Origin: Lentzea aerocolonigenes
GTDB taxonomy: Bacteria > Actinomycetota > Actinomycetes > Mycobacteriales > Pseudonocardiaceae
DNA: 34,811 bases
Assembly (NCBI RefSeq): GCF_000955955.1
Contig: NZ_JYJG01000041.1
Location: forward strand, 1 to 34,811
Direction of reading: 5' to 3'
Made by a program: the position numbers and the translations under genes. The notes beneath the pieces were generated by a model. It was not told where the DNA came from and searched no databases. It saw only the letters and a program-made list of their open reading frames with translations. Shown here in pieces: positions 25,254 to 34,108 of this stretch; within the stretch, counting starts at the first letter, position 1, and each line of letters opens with the position of its first letter.

Positions 25254-25403
25254 CATCCCCTCGGTCAAGACCTGAACCACGAGAGTGGCACAAGATCTCG
25301 CGAGTGAGCGAGAAAAGTTCACCAACCGCTGCTAGCAATAGGTTACAAATCACCGCTGACCAGCGCGTTCAGTTTGTTGAACGATGACAACCACTCGAAC
25401 GGA

Positions 25404-27986
25404 CTAGCCGGATCCCAGGCACAGGAAAGGCCTGCGGAACGGGTCCTTCGCCATCGCCTCTGCCAGCGCCACGGCCGGAGCCGCCCCCGCGATCAGCGCC
25501 CGGTGGTAGTCGGCCATCGCGGCCGCACTGGCCTCGTCGCCGACCTTGCTGGCCGCGGCCACCACGGTCCGCGTGCCGCCCGCCAGCATCGCCCCGGCGA
25601 ACCCCAATGCCTCATCCCCTGGCCTGATCCGGTTCAACGCCAGCTCGCACGCCGCGAGCACGACGTGCGCGGGAGGCTTGCGCAACCGGCCCAGCTCGTG
25701 CGCGAACAACGGCCCGTCGACCAGCTCCAGGCGCGAGAACAACGCGTTCTCGGTCTCGTGCTCGCCGTGTGCCGCGACGTGCACGAGGTCGGCGCCGTCG
25801 AGGTGCGTCAGGACCTCGGCGGCCGTCGCCTTGTCGCCCGAGAGGACGGTCGCCTTCTCGTGCTGCACCGCGAGCCGGTCGATCTCGCCCTGCCCGAACA
25901 GCAATCCCGGCCCGCGCACCACCAGCACGCGGTCGGTCTTGGGCGTGCCCGCCTGGGCGGCGGCGAGCCAGGCCGTGGCGGAAGGCGCGGTGGCGACCGG
26001 CCGTCCGTGCAGGCTCGGCAGCACACCCCACGGCACCGCGTAGAGCGTCCCGGTCGGCACCACGACCAGCTCGCGGTCGCCGATGAGGTGCGCGAGCGGC
26101 TTGATCAGCAGCTCGTCGAGCCGGTCGGCCTGCCTGTGCGCCGACGATCCGATGACCTGGACCAGCGCCGGCGGCAGGTGGTCCGGCGCCAGGGCGTTGA
26201 GGTCGAAGTGGAGTTTCTGGGCGCTCTCCAGCGCTTCCGCGGCGTGACCGAGGCGCACCAGGCTGGCGCGGCCACCCGCGACGACCACGGCGGCCATCTC
26301 GCCGTCCGACACGACGAAGCTGACCATGGCCTTCTGGTCCAGCTCTGCGACGACCTCGCCGAGATCGGCGACCGGCCGCGGCTTGCCCCAGCGCTGCGAG
26401 TGCCAGCCGAGCCGGTTCGCCTCGCGCTGCGCCTTCACGAGCTTGCCGCGCAGCTCGGCGGTCGGCTGGCCGGACAGACCGTGCCGCAGGATCGCCCAGC
26501 TGAGGTTGCGCACCTCGGCGATCCGTTCGGCGACCTCGTTGTTGTCGCTCGTCTCCAGCGGTTCGTACCTGTAGGTCTGCGCCCGCGTGCGTTCCAGCCA
26601 CGCGAAGAGCCGGCGGGCGTCCGCGTCCTCCAGCACGAGCTTGATCGCGAGCTCGCTCAGCTCCCTGCCGTGCACGGCGGTGGCGGACACCAGCTCCAGC
26701 CCTCCGAGCTGGTCGCGCACCCGGCCCAGTTCGTCCAACGCCTTCCGTGCGTGCGCCAAAGCGGCCCGGCGGCTTCCCTTGGCCAGCGCCAGTTCCGCGA
26801 GCACCAGGCGGCGTTGCATGCGGTGGTCGAGCGGCGTGACGGCGCGCGGACCGGGCACCTTCTCCAGCAGTTCCTCGGCGTCCGCGAGCCTGCCCCGGCG
26901 GATCTCCAGCCGAGCCGCGAGGAGCAGCGCCAGCCGTGACTCGTCGACGAGGTGGTTCGCGGACAGCTCGGCCGAGAGCGTCAACGCCTTCTGCACCAAC
27001 GCGTTCGAGATCCGCTTGGTGCGCATCGCGTGCCTGCCGTGCGCCCACAGCTCGATCAGGCCGGCCATCATCCACCACGTGCTGCCGCGGCGGACCAGCT
27101 TGCGTTCGGACCGCTTGGCCATCCGGCGCGCCAGGTCGAACTGGCCGTCCAGCAACGCCGCCGAGGCGCGGAACATCTCGACCTCGGCGATCTCCTGGCC
27201 GAACTTCTCCTTGCGCATCACCGGAAGAGCCTGGTCGAGGTGCTCACCGGCCTCATCGGACAGTCCGATCATGAGCATGGCCTCTGCCTGGTCGAGCTGC
27301 AGCCGCGCGAGCAGGGCCGGTTGATCATCGGCGCGGAAGATCCGCTCGGCTTCCTCGTAGCGGCGCAGGGCTTCCGCCAGCTCACCGCTCTGCTTGTGCA
27401 CGTTTCCCGAAGCGTGCACCAGGAACGGGTAGAGGTGGGCGAGCTCGTGTTCGCGCGCGAGGCGGATGCCGCGTTCGAGGTCGGCGATGGCCTGTTCGCT
27501 CCTGCGCACCGCCGCCAGCGCAAATCCGCGGTTCAACAAGGTGTTGACCAGCACCTGCAGCAGCGCCCGGTTCTCACCGGCACCGTTCTGGTCGAAATCG
27601 CCCTGGACCGAGTCGATGAACCTGGTGAACCACTCGACCGCCAACTCCGGCTGGCCCATGCGCATGACCATGAGGCCCTGGTTGTGGTCCACACTCGCGC
27701 TCAGAAGCGTCCTGGTCGAGGTGTCCTCGATGGTCTCGATCTCCTGGCGAGCGGAGTCGAACGCCTCGACGGCGAACTCCATGCCGCTGGTCTCGCCCTG
27801 GCAAAGTCCCAGCGTGTAGAAGATGCGAGCACGAATCGCCGCGCGTTCCGGGCTCGGGTCTGCGCGCTCACTGCGCACGAGCGCACGCTTGAGCAGCCGG
27901 GTGGCCAAGGGGAAGCGGAACTTCGCCTGTTCCGCCCAACCTCTCTCGTACAACTCGCGCGCTCTATCCAGGGCACGAGCGGGCAT
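25404..27986 (-). CDS. TPR-CHAT caspase-like protein
   Basis: An 860-aa protein. The first 400 or so residues are TPR-like helical repeats (for example AVEWFTRFIDSVQ, ALRRYEEAERIFRADDQ). The last 300 form a CHAT domain, a caspase/separase-type cysteine protease fold. The catalytic dyad is visible as His740 (HVAAHGEHE) and Cys780 (VVLAACELAL), each after a hydrophobic strand. There is no signal peptide, so it is cytoplasmic. ATG 27986 is chosen; the frame is open to 28061 with ATG 28037 as an alternative, and none has a clear Shine-Dalgarno. It lies 81 bases downstream of a small Cys-containing protein gene on the same strand, a candidate substrate or partner. CHAT proteins often act in conflict or regulated-proteolysis systems. 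Confidence 0.9.
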   Translation of the reverse strand: MPARALDRARELYERGWAEQAKFRFPLATRLLKRALVRSERADPSPERAAIRARIFYTLGLCQGETSGMEFAVEAFDSARQEIETIEDTSTRTLLSASVDHNQGLMVMRMGQPELAVEWFTRFIDSVQGDFDQNGAGENRALLQVLVNTLLNRGFALAAVRRSEQAIADLERGIRLAREHELAHLYPFLVHASGNVHKQSGELAEALRRYEEAERIFRADDQPALLARLQLDQAEAMLMIGLSDEAGEHLDQALPVMRKEKFGQEIAEVEMFRASAALLDGQFDLARRMAKRSERKLVRRGSTWWMMAGLIELWAHGRHAMRTKRISNALVQKALTLSAELSANHLVDESRLALLLAARLEIRRGRLADAEELLEKVPGPRAVTPLDHRMQRRLVLAELALAKGSRRAALAHARKALDELGRVRDQLGGLELVSATAVHGRELSELAIKLVLEDADARRLFAWLERTRAQTYRYEPLETSDNNEVAERIAEVRNLSWAILRHGLSGQPTAELRGKLVKAQREANRLGWHSQRWGKPRPVADLGEVVAELDQKAMVSFVVSDGEMAAVVVAGGRASLVRLGHAAEALESAQKLHFDLNALAPDHLPPALVQVIGSSAHRQADRLDELLIKPLAHLIGDRELVVVPTGTLYAVPWGVLPSLHGRPVATAPSATAWLAAAQAGTPKTDRVLVVRGPGLLFGQGEIDRLAVQHEKATVLSGDKATAAEVLTHLDGADLVHVAAHGEHETENALFSRLELVDGPLFAHELGRLRKPPAHVVLAACELALNRIRPGDEALGFAGAMLAGGTRTVVAAASKVGDEASAAAMADYHRALIAGAAPAVALAEAMAKDPFRRPFLCLGSG

Positions 27987-28029
27987 GTGATCATCACACC
28001 ACACGTGTCCACATGGCGCTGCCCGCCAA

Positions 28030-28046
28030 CCAGGCATTGAGCCTGG
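28030..28046 (-). promoter_or_regulatory. Hairpin between the small protein and the CHAT gene
   Basis: CCAGGC-ATTGA-GCCTGG, a perfect 6-bp stem, lies in the 81-base gap between the two genes. It covers the alternative CHAT start at 28037. It could be a partial terminator or could lower CHAT translation. Confidence 0.4.
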
Positions 28047-28067
28047 CGACGGACAGCACACGCTGAG

Positions 28068-28376
28068 TTACTGGCTGACCTTGTTGCTCGGGTGGTTCGG
28101 GCACGTCGGGTCGTGCTCGACGTCGCCGCCCGAGTCGACGCCGCCTTCGGCGATGTGCAACGGACGCCGGAAGGGAACCCCGGGACCGCCGCCGCAGCAC
28201 ATCGGCTTGACTTCGGGGTCGTCCTTCTTCACCGGCGGGACGACCGGCACCTCGGTCGGCGGCGCCGGCTCGACGGGTACGGGTTCGACGACCGGCGCGC
28301 CCTCGAGCACGGACTCGGCGGCCTCGACCACTTCGGCTCCGGAAACAGCATCCAGGTTGTCGCGCTGGACGGTCAT
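28068..28376 (-). CDS. Small Pro/Val/Glu-rich protein with Cys motifs, upstream of CHAT
   Basis: I do not recognise this family. It is a 102-aa protein with ATG 28376 preceded by GAGGGGGGAAA. Residues 1-26 are a polar, acidic, probably helical segment. Residues 27-58 are a Pro/Val/Glu/Lys-rich linker (EPVPVEPAPPTEVPVVPP). A Gly-rich motif MCCGGGPG (C60, C61) and FRRPLH follow. The end is acidic and then reads DPTCPNHPSNKVSQ (C92). There is no signal peptide or membrane segment. The Cys/His residues could bind metal, but other explanations are open. Its organisation of leader-like helix, flexible linker and compact C-terminal motif resembles a precursor or a protease substrate. It is encoded directly upstream of the TPR-CHAT protease and likely co-transcribed. 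Confidence 0.75.
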   Translation of the reverse strand: MTVQRDNLDAVSGAEVVEAAESVLEGAPVVEPVPVEPAPPTEVPVVPPVKKDDPEVKPMCCGGGPGVPFRRPLHIAEGGVDSGGDVEHDPTCPNHPSNKVSQ

Positions 28377-28500
28377 GAGGTTTCCCCCCTCGTTTGGACT
28401 ATTTACTTCCCATCCCCCCAGATGGGTGCGTCGAAAAGAGTCGCACACACGGCTACAGGTATACGTCTCATTTAGCTAACAGCCACTCGGTCGGCCTAAG

Positions 28501-28542
28501 ATCACAAAGGGTCACCTGCACAAACAGGTGACCCTTTGTGAT
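28501..28542. terminator. Strong terminator after gatB
   Basis: A perfect 18-bp stem (28501-28518 with 28525-28542, loop CACAAA) lies 20 bases past the gatB stop. On the plus strand a TCTTGCTT tail follows. It isolates the gat operon from the promoter region of the small-protein/CHAT pair. Confidence 0.88.
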
Positions 28543-28561
28543 TCTTGCTTCGAATATGTAT

Positions 28562-30064
28562 CTACGAGCAGCGAGCGAGCACGATCTCGCGAACGCGCGC
28601 CGCGTCAGCCTGCCCCTTGGTGGCTTTCATGACCGCGCCGACGATCGCACCGGCCGCCTGGATCTTGCCGTCGCGGATCTTCTGCGCCACATCCGGCTGG
28701 GCCGCGAGTGCCTCGTCGACCGCCTTCTCCAGCGCCGAGTCGTCCGAGACGACCTTCAGGCCGCGCTTCTCGACGACCTCGTCCGGCGAGCCCTCGCCTT
28801 CGAGCACGCCGTTGACGGCCTCACGCGCGAGCTTGTTGGTCAGCGCGCCCGAGTTCACCAGCTCGATCACCCGTGCCACCTGGGCCGGGGTGATGGCGAG
28901 CTCGGTGAGCTCGATGCCCTTCGAGTTGGCCTGCTGGGACAGGTAGGAGACCCACCAGGAGCGGGCCTCGTCCGGCTTGGCGCCGGCCTCGACGGTCGCG
29001 ATGATCAGGTCGAGAGCGCCCGCGTTGACCAGGTCGCGCAGCACCTCGTCGGTGAGGTTCCAGTCCTTCTGGATGCGCGCGCGGCGCTCCCAGGGCAGCT
29101 CGGGCAGCGTGCCGCGGAGCTCCTCGACCCACTCGCGCGACGGCGCGATCGGGACCAGGTCCGGTTCCGGGAAGTAGCGGTAGTCCTCCGCCGTCTCCTT
29201 CTTGCGGCCGGGCGACGTGCTGCCGGAGGACTCGTCGAAGTGACGGGTCTCCTGGGTGACCTCGCCGCCGGACTCCAGCACCGCGGCCTGACGCGTCATC
29301 TCGAAGCGGACCGCGCGTTCGACGCTGCGCAGCGAGTTGACGTTCTTGGTCTCGGTGCGGGTGCCCAGCGCGCCGGTGGTCTTCGGCGAGAGCGACACGT
29401 TCGCGTCGCAGCGCAGCGAGCCCTGGTCCATGCGGACGTCGGACACGTCGAGCGCCTTGAGCAGGTCGCGCAACGCCGTGACGTACGCACGGGCGACCTC
29501 GGGAGCGCGCTCCTTGGTGCCCGGGATCATCTTCGTGACGATCTCGATCAGCGGCACGCCCGCGCGGTTGTAGTCGAGCAGCGAGTGCTCGGCACCGTGA
29601 ATGCGACCGGTGGCGCCACCGACGTGCAGCGACTTGCCGGTGTCCTCCTCCATGTGCGCGCGCTCGATCTCGACGCGGATGACCTCGCCGTCGTCCAGCG
29701 TCACGTCGAGCCAGCCGTTGAAGGCGATCGGCTCGTCGTACTGCGACGTCTGGAAGTTCTTCGGCATGTCCGGGTAGAAGTAGTTCTTCCGGGCGAACCG
29801 GCACCACTCGGCGATCTCGCAGTTGAGCGCGAGGCCGATGCGGATCGCGGACTCGACGGCCTTGCCGTTCACCACCGGCAGCGAACCCGGCAGGCCCAGG
29901 CACGTCGGGCAGGTGTTCGTGTTCGGCTCGCCGCCGAAGACGTTGGCACAGCCGCAGAACATCTTCGTGTTGGTGTGCAGCTCGACGTGCACTTCCAGAC
30001 CGAGGACGGGGTCGTACTTCTCGATGACCTCGTCGTAGTCCATCAGCTCAACCAGGGAGGTCAT
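28562..30064 (-). CDS. gatB: Asp-tRNA(Asn)/Glu-tRNA(Gln) amidotransferase subunit B
   Basis: A 500-aa subunit of the GatCAB amidotransferase. It binds the mischarged tRNA, activates the Glu or Asp with ATP and transfers ammonia delivered from GatA. The N-terminal cradle domain begins [24 protein letters not shown] zinc-type Cys pair is seen (CGC and CPTCLGLPG). The helical and YqeY-like tail domains end in [19 protein letters not shown] 30064 is set by the family N-terminus; the frame is open further upstream. Its ATG overlaps the stop of a small membrane-protein gene (ATGA), making it the last gene of the operon. Confidence 0.97.
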   Translation of the reverse strand: MTSLVELMDYDEVIEKYDPVLGLEVHVELHTNTKMFCGCANVFGGEPNTNTCPTCLGLPGSLPVVNGKAVESAIRIGLALNCEIAEWCRFARKNYFYPDMPKNFQTSQYDEPIAFNGWLDVTLDDGEVIRVEIERAHMEEDTGKSLHVGGATGRIHGAEHSLLDYNRAGVPLIEIVTKMIPGTKERAPEVARAYVTALRDLLKALDVSDVRMDQGSLRCDANVSLSPKTTGALGTRTETKNVNSLRSVERAVRFEMTRQAAVLESGGEVTQETRHFDESSGSTSPGRKKETAEDYRYFPEPDLVPIAPSREWVEELRGTLPELPWERRARIQKDWNLTDEVLRDLVNAGALDLIIATVEAGAKPDEARSWWVSYLSQQANSKGIELTELAITPAQVARVIELVNSGALTNKLAREAVNGVLEGEGSPDEVVEKRGLKVVSDDSALEKAVDEALAAQPDVAQKIRDGKIQAAGAIVGAVMKATKGQADAARVREIVLARCS

Positions 30065-30258
30065 GCCAACTCGTCCTTCCGCAGAGCACGAACGGCCAGC
30101 GCCGCACCGGTGAGCGCCACCGCGATGCTGGCGATCGCGTTCGCCAGCAGCAGCTTGTCGTTCTTCGCACGGGCGTTGCGGAAGCCGGAGAACGCTCCCA
30201 CGGCTCCGGCGACGGCGCCCGCGAGGCCGAGGAGGCCCCTTGCCTTCTTGATGTTCAC
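30061..30258 (-). CDS. Small membrane protein inside the gat operon
   Basis: A 65-aa protein with two membrane-length hydrophobic segments (about 8-26 and 37-57) joined by a basic, polar loop (RNARAKNDK), and a charged C-terminus. It starts with GTG 30258, overlapping the gatA stop (GTGA), and ends overlapping the gatB ATG (ATGA). It is therefore translationally coupled on both sides and must be made with the amidotransferase. In M. tuberculosis the same slot is occupied by pfkA (recalled). I do not recognise the family; a glycine-rich hydrophobic profile is the only hint. Confidence 0.8.
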   Translation of the reverse strand: MNIKKARGLLGLAGAVAGAVGAFSGFRNARAKNDKLLLANAIASIAVALTGAALAVRALRKDELA

Positions 30259-31739
30259 AGCGACGGACCTCCGAACGCGCCACGAGCGGCTTCGTAGGCG
30301 GCACCGACGCGGTACATGCGGTGGTCCTGCAACGCAGGAGCCATGATCTGCAGGCCGACCGGCAGACCGTCCTCATCGGACAGTCCACTCGGGACGCTCA
30401 TGGCCGGGGTGCCCGCCAGGTTCGCGGGAATCGTGCAGAGGTCCGCCTTGTACATGGCCATCGGGTCGTTCGCGCGCTCACCGATCTTGAACGCCGTGGT
30501 CGGCGTGGTCGGCGAGATGAGCACGTCGAAGTTCTCGAACGCCTTCGCGAAGTCCTGCGTGATCAGCGTGCGGACCTTCTGGGCCGAGCCGTAGTACGCG
30601 TCGTAGTAACCGGACGACAGCGCGTACGTGCCGATCATGATGCGGCGCTTGACCTCCGGGCCGAAGCCGGCCTCGCGGGTCAGCGACATGACCTCCTCGG
30701 TGCTGCGCGTGCCGTCGTCGCCGACGCGCAGGCCGTAGCGCATGGCGTCGAACCGGGCGAGGTTCGACGAGCACTCGCTCGGCGCGATGAGGTAGTAGGC
30801 GGGCAGCGCGTAGTCGAAGCTCGGGCACGACACGTCCGCGATCTCCGCGCCGAGCTCCTTGAGCTGCGACACGGCGGCCTCGAAGCTGCGCAGCACACCC
30901 TGCTGGTAGCCCTCACCGCTGAACTGCGTGACGACACCGATGCGCAGGCCGGACAGGTCGCCCTTGAGGCCTTCACGGGCAGCGGCGACGACCGGCGGCA
31001 CCGGAGTGTTGATGGACGTCGAGTCCATGTGGTCGTAGCCCGCGATGACCTCGTGCAGCAGCGCGGCGTCGAGCACCGTGCGCGCACACGGACCGGCCTG
31101 GTCCAACGAGCTGGAGAACGCGACGAGGCCGTAGCGGGAAACGCCGCCGTAGGTGGGCTTCACGCCGACGGTGCCGGTGACCGCGCCGGGCTGGCGGATC
31201 GAGCCACCGGTGTCGGTGCCGATCGCGAGCGGCGCCTGGTGGGCGGCCAGCGCGGCGGACGAGCCACCGCCGGAGCCGCCGGGGATGCGCTCCAGGTCCC
31301 ACGGGTTGTGCGTGGGCCCGTAGGCCGAGTTCTCGGTCGACGAACCCATGGCGAACTCGTCCATGTTCGTCTTGCCGAGGATGACGACGCCGGCTTCCTT
31401 GAGCTTGCGCGTCACCGTCGCGTCGTAGGGCGGCAGCCAGCCTTCGAGGATCTTGGAACCGACCGTGGTCGGCACGCCCTCGGTGGTCATGACGTCCTTG
31501 AGCGCCAACGGCACACCGGCGAGCGGGCCTACCTGCTCGCCGGCCTTGACCGCGTCGTCGACCTTGCGGGCCTGCGCGAGCGCGCCCTCGGTGTCGAGGT
31601 GCAGGAAGGCGTGGACCTTCCCGTCGGTCTCGGCGATGCGGTCCAGGTGGGCCTGCGTGACCTCGACGGACGAGACCTCGCCGCTGTGGATCTTCGCGGC
31701 CAGCTCGGCCGCGGTGGCGTGGATCAGGTCGTTGGTCAT
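30255..31739 (-). CDS. gatA: Asp-tRNA(Asn)/Glu-tRNA(Gln) amidotransferase subunit A
   Basis: A 494-aa glutaminase subunit of GatCAB, of the amidase signature family. The Ser-cisSer-Lys triad is visible: Lys81 (LALKDV), Ser156 (PGGSGGGSS) and nucleophile Ser180 ([11 protein letters not shown]). It releases ammonia from glutamine and channels it to GatB. Its ATG overlaps the gatC stop (ATGA), and its stop overlaps the GTG of the small membrane protein. Confidence 0.98.
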   Translation of the reverse strand: MTNDLIHATAAELAAKIHSGEVSSVEVTQAHLDRIAETDGKVHAFLHLDTEGALAQARKVDDAVKAGEQVGPLAGVPLALKDVMTTEGVPTTVGSKILEGWLPPYDATVTRKLKEAGVVILGKTNMDEFAMGSSTENSAYGPTHNPWDLERIPGGSGGGSSAALAAHQAPLAIGTDTGGSIRQPGAVTGTVGVKPTYGGVSRYGLVAFSSSLDQAGPCARTVLDAALLHEVIAGYDHMDSTSINTPVPPVVAAAREGLKGDLSGLRIGVVTQFSGEGYQQGVLRSFEAAVSQLKELGAEIADVSCPSFDYALPAYYLIAPSECSSNLARFDAMRYGLRVGDDGTRSTEEVMSLTREAGFGPEVKRRIMIGTYALSSGYYDAYYGSAQKVRTLITQDFAKAFENFDVLISPTTPTTAFKIGERANDPMAMYKADLCTIPANLAGTPAMSVPSGLSDEDGLPVGLQIMAPALQDHRMYRVGAAYEAARGAFGGPSL

Positions 31740-32035
31740 GCTTCCTCACCCAGGATGCGGGGCACGCGGAACCGGCCGTCCTCGGCTTCAGGAGCGCCTG
31801 AGAGCGCCTGCTGCTGACCGAGGCTCGGACGGACCACGTCCTCGCGGAAGACGTTGGTCAGCGGAACGGCGTGCGACGTCGGCGGGATGTCGGCCGTGGC
31901 GATGTCGCCAACGGAAGCCACCGACTGGAGGATCACGTCGAGCTGGCCGGCGAACAAGTCGAGCTCGTCCTCGGTAACAGCCAGCCTGGCGAGCTTCGCC
32001 AGGTGCGCGACCTCGTCGCGGGAGATGCTGGGCAC
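31736..32035 (-). CDS. gatC: Asp-tRNA(Asn)/Glu-tRNA(Gln) amidotransferase subunit C
   Basis: A 99-aa stabilising subunit that wraps around GatA and GatB. The typical motif [25 protein letters not shown] is followed by the [34 protein letters not shown] segment (described here in pieces: it contains [13 protein letters not shown] and REDVVRPSL). GTG 32035 is preferred over TTG 32044 because it fits the family N-terminus; a GGGGG run lies about 10 bases upstream. It is the first gene of the gatC-gatA-small protein-gatB operon, divergent from the ACT-domain gene. Confidence 0.95.
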   Translation of the reverse strand: MPSISRDEVAHLAKLARLAVTEDELDLFAGQLDVILQSVASVGDIATADIPPTSHAVPLTNVFREDVVRPSLGQQQALSGAPEAEDGRFRVPRILGEEA

Positions 32036-32250
32036 TCCTGTCAACCCCCGTAGGGTCGGGATACGAATCGGGAACCCCGTGAGTCTATGGGCTGGTCAGT
32101 GCGGTCTTCGAACGGGTTACCGTGCAGGACGCTGACCGACCTCTCAACTTAACCGTTCCGCAACGCGGACAGCAGGTCATGCGTTGAGGATGCGTCTGCG
32201 AGAATCACCGACCGGCAACGGCGCAAGACGCGGGGTCTCGCGCACGAGCT

Positions 32251-32919
32251 ATGGAGGCGTTCACCTTGTCGTTCCTGATCCGGGTCCAGCTCCCGGACCG
32301 TCCCGGCACCCTCGGCGCGGTCGCAACGGCTTTGGGCGAGATCGGGGCGGACATACTCAGCGTCGACGTGGTGGAACGCGGTGCCGGCCTCGCCATCGAC
32401 GACCTCGTGGTGGAACTGCCGTCCGGCCGCCTGCCCGACACGTTGATCACCGCGGCCGAATCTGTCGAAGGCGTCGAAGTCGACGCGGTGCGCCCCTACG
32501 CAGGCATTTTGGACACCCACCGCGAGCTCGAGCTCGTCGAGGAGATCGCCGACGACCCGCGCAAGGGCCTCGAGATCTTCACCGAGGGCGTCCCGAAGAT
32601 CATCCGCGCCGGCTGGGCCGTCGTCGTCGGCCCCGAAGGCACCGGCATCAACCGGCTGACCTCGTCGTCCGCCGCGCCGGAGACCCGGATGGCCGACGCG
32701 CCGTGGTTCCCGCTGGAGCGCGCGACCGTGCTCGACGGCGAGGAGGAGTGGGTGCCGGAGACCTGGCGCGAGCTGGGCACCGAACTGGCGGCGACTCCGC
32801 TGGGCAAGCCGGACCGGGTGCTCGTCGTCGGACGTCCCGGCGGGCCGATGTTCCGTGCCGCCGAGGTGGCACGGCTGGCGCACCTGGCCGGGATCGTGGC
32901 GGTCGTTCTCCCCGACTGA
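32251..32919 (+). CDS. ACT-domain protein (Rv3013-like)
   Basis: A 222-aa cytoplasmic protein. An N-terminal ACT domain (SFLIRVQLPDRPGTLGAVATALGEIG, residues 7-32) is followed by a second region with a less clear fold (PKIIRAGWAVVVGPEG, VLVVGRPGGPMFRAAEVARL). ACT domains usually bind amino acids; the ligand is unknown. ATG 32251 has no strong Shine-Dalgarno, and a TTG 15 bases on is an alternative. It is divergent from gatC, as its relative is in M. tuberculosis (recalled), so it may sense amino acid supply for the same process; this is inference. Confidence 0.88.
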   Translation: MEAFTLSFLIRVQLPDRPGTLGAVATALGEIGADILSVDVVERGAGLAIDDLVVELPSGRLPDTLITAAESVEGVEVDAVRPYAGILDTHRELELVEEIADDPRKGLEIFTEGVPKIIRAGWAVVVGPEGTGINRLTSSSAAPETRMADAPWFPLERATVLDGEEEWVPETWRELGTELAATPLGKPDRVLVVGRPGGPMFRAAEVARLAHLAGIVAVVLPD

Positions 32920-32943
32920 TCTTCTCGGGCTGTTTCCGCGTCC

Positions 32944-32990
32944 GATTCTGCGCCGGATTCTGCGCCGATTCTGCGTCCGATGACGCAGAA
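32944..32990. repeat. Tandem GATTCTGCGCC repeats plus inverted copy
   Basis: Three consecutive copies of GATTCTGCGYC(C/G) lie at 32944-32955, 32956-32966 and 32967-32978. An inverted fourth copy gives a perfect 9-bp dyad TTCTGCGTC-CGAT-GACGCAGAA (32969-32990). The array sits 25 bases after the ACT gene and 41 bases before the cyclase-like gene. The dyad could be a terminator, but the phased direct repeats look more like multiple regulator sites. Confidence 0.75.
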
Positions 32991-33031
32991 GTGTTCGCTC
33001 GTGCTCCGGGTCCGCGGGTTCCATCGTGCTC

Positions 33032-34036
33032 ATGAGCGACTACCCGTTCCCGGCCGCGTTGGTCGTCGTGGAACCAGCGGACCGGAGCGATCTGCTGGCC
33101 GCCGCGCTCGGCGACGAGTGGGACCTCTGCGTGCAGGAGAACCGCGGCGACGGTGTCCTGGTCGTCGTTCCTGCCGAGGTCCCGAATGCCGTGCTGGTCG
33201 GTGCCGCCGCGTTGGTCGCCCAGCAGTCCCGCGGCGCACGGCTGGCGGTCCACACCGGTGAGGTGCACGGAGGCGAGAACGGTTACGCCGGGCCCGACGT
33301 CGACCACGTGTCCCGGCTGGCCGGGTCCGGCGCGCTCCGCGAAGCGTCCGCCGAACGCGGGTGCGCGGTGCTGGTGTCGGACGCGCTGTACCAGTCGATG
33401 GCCCGCCACGGGGACGACAAGATCGACGCCACCGAGTTTCACCGCACCGCGGTGCGCGTCGAGGACGTCGCGGCGACCGCATGGCTGTCGGTGCCGCGCG
33501 AGCAGGCCCACCGCAAGATGTTCATGCAGCAGGTGCGCCGACATCCGCTCGCCGCTGCCCTGATCGCGTTGCTGATGCTCAGCGGCGTCGGCTGGATCGC
33601 GCACGGGCTGCTCTACGAATACCGGGGTGTGGTGCTGTCGATCGTCCGCACCACGCCGGCCGACAGCACCGCGTCCGACGACGTGCCGCAGGACGGCACG
33701 GGGCTCGACGGGAACCGGGCGCCGTCGACGGGCGGCACGCGCGACCCCGGTCTGCTCGTCGGCAACTGGCATCCGTCGGACAAATCCGGCACGAAATCGT
33801 TCACGGGCAACGGCGGCCAATGCGAAGGCTTCTACTACGACAAGGGCGCGGTTGTCGACAACGGCGACCCGATGACGTGCGTTATTTCAAGTGACCCGGA
33901 CTCGAATGGCAGATTCGCGTTGCAGGTGACGCGGAATCCGAACTCGGCCAGTTACCTGGTGGCGTTCGAGTCGTCCGATCAGGCGACGGTGTACAGCTCA
34001 AGTGGTATTGAGATGTACCGGATCAGCAGAGTCTGA
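33032..34036 (+). CDS. Membrane-anchored, degenerate nucleotide-cyclase-like protein
   Basis: A 334-aa protein. Residues 1-155 resemble an actinobacterial class III cyclase-like family: RGDGVLVVVPA (38-48), LAVHTGEVH...GYAGPDVDHVSRL (71-95) and VSDALYQSMARHG (115-127). The usual N-terminal metal-binding Asp motif (DIEG/DxxG type) is missing, so it is probably inactive or a nucleotide-binding relic. One transmembrane helix lies at about 172-192, followed by an extracytoplasmic Ser/Thr/Gly-rich linker and a C-terminal domain with two cysteines (C264, C283). The last 150 or so bases are less GC-rich than the rest. ATG 33032 is chosen; GTG 33026 is possible. It precedes a Crp/Fnr regulator by 72 bases. 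Confidence 0.75.
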   Translation: MSDYPFPAALVVVEPADRSDLLAAALGDEWDLCVQENRGDGVLVVVPAEVPNAVLVGAAALVAQQSRGARLAVHTGEVHGGENGYAGPDVDHVSRLAGSGALREASAERGCAVLVSDALYQSMARHGDDKIDATEFHRTAVRVEDVAATAWLSVPREQAHRKMFMQQVRRHPLAAALIALLMLSGVGWIAHGLLYEYRGVVLSIVRTTPADSTASDDVPQDGTGLDGNRAPSTGGTRDPGLLVGNWHPSDKSGTKSFTGNGGQCEGFYYDKGAVVDNGDPMTCVISSDPDSNGRFALQVTRNPNSASYLVAFESSDQATVYSSSGIEMYRISRV

Positions 34037-34108
34037 TCCATCGCGTTACGTTCCTTTCCGCGCTGACGATGTAGTCGATGACATCACAGCGCGAACGGGG
34101 GCGCGAGC

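Noticed and set aside
28068..28376. Small protein as an FxSxx-COOH-type RiPP precursor
   Set aside because: The C-terminus (NKVSQ) lacks the FxSxx ending, and no radical SAM gene is present.
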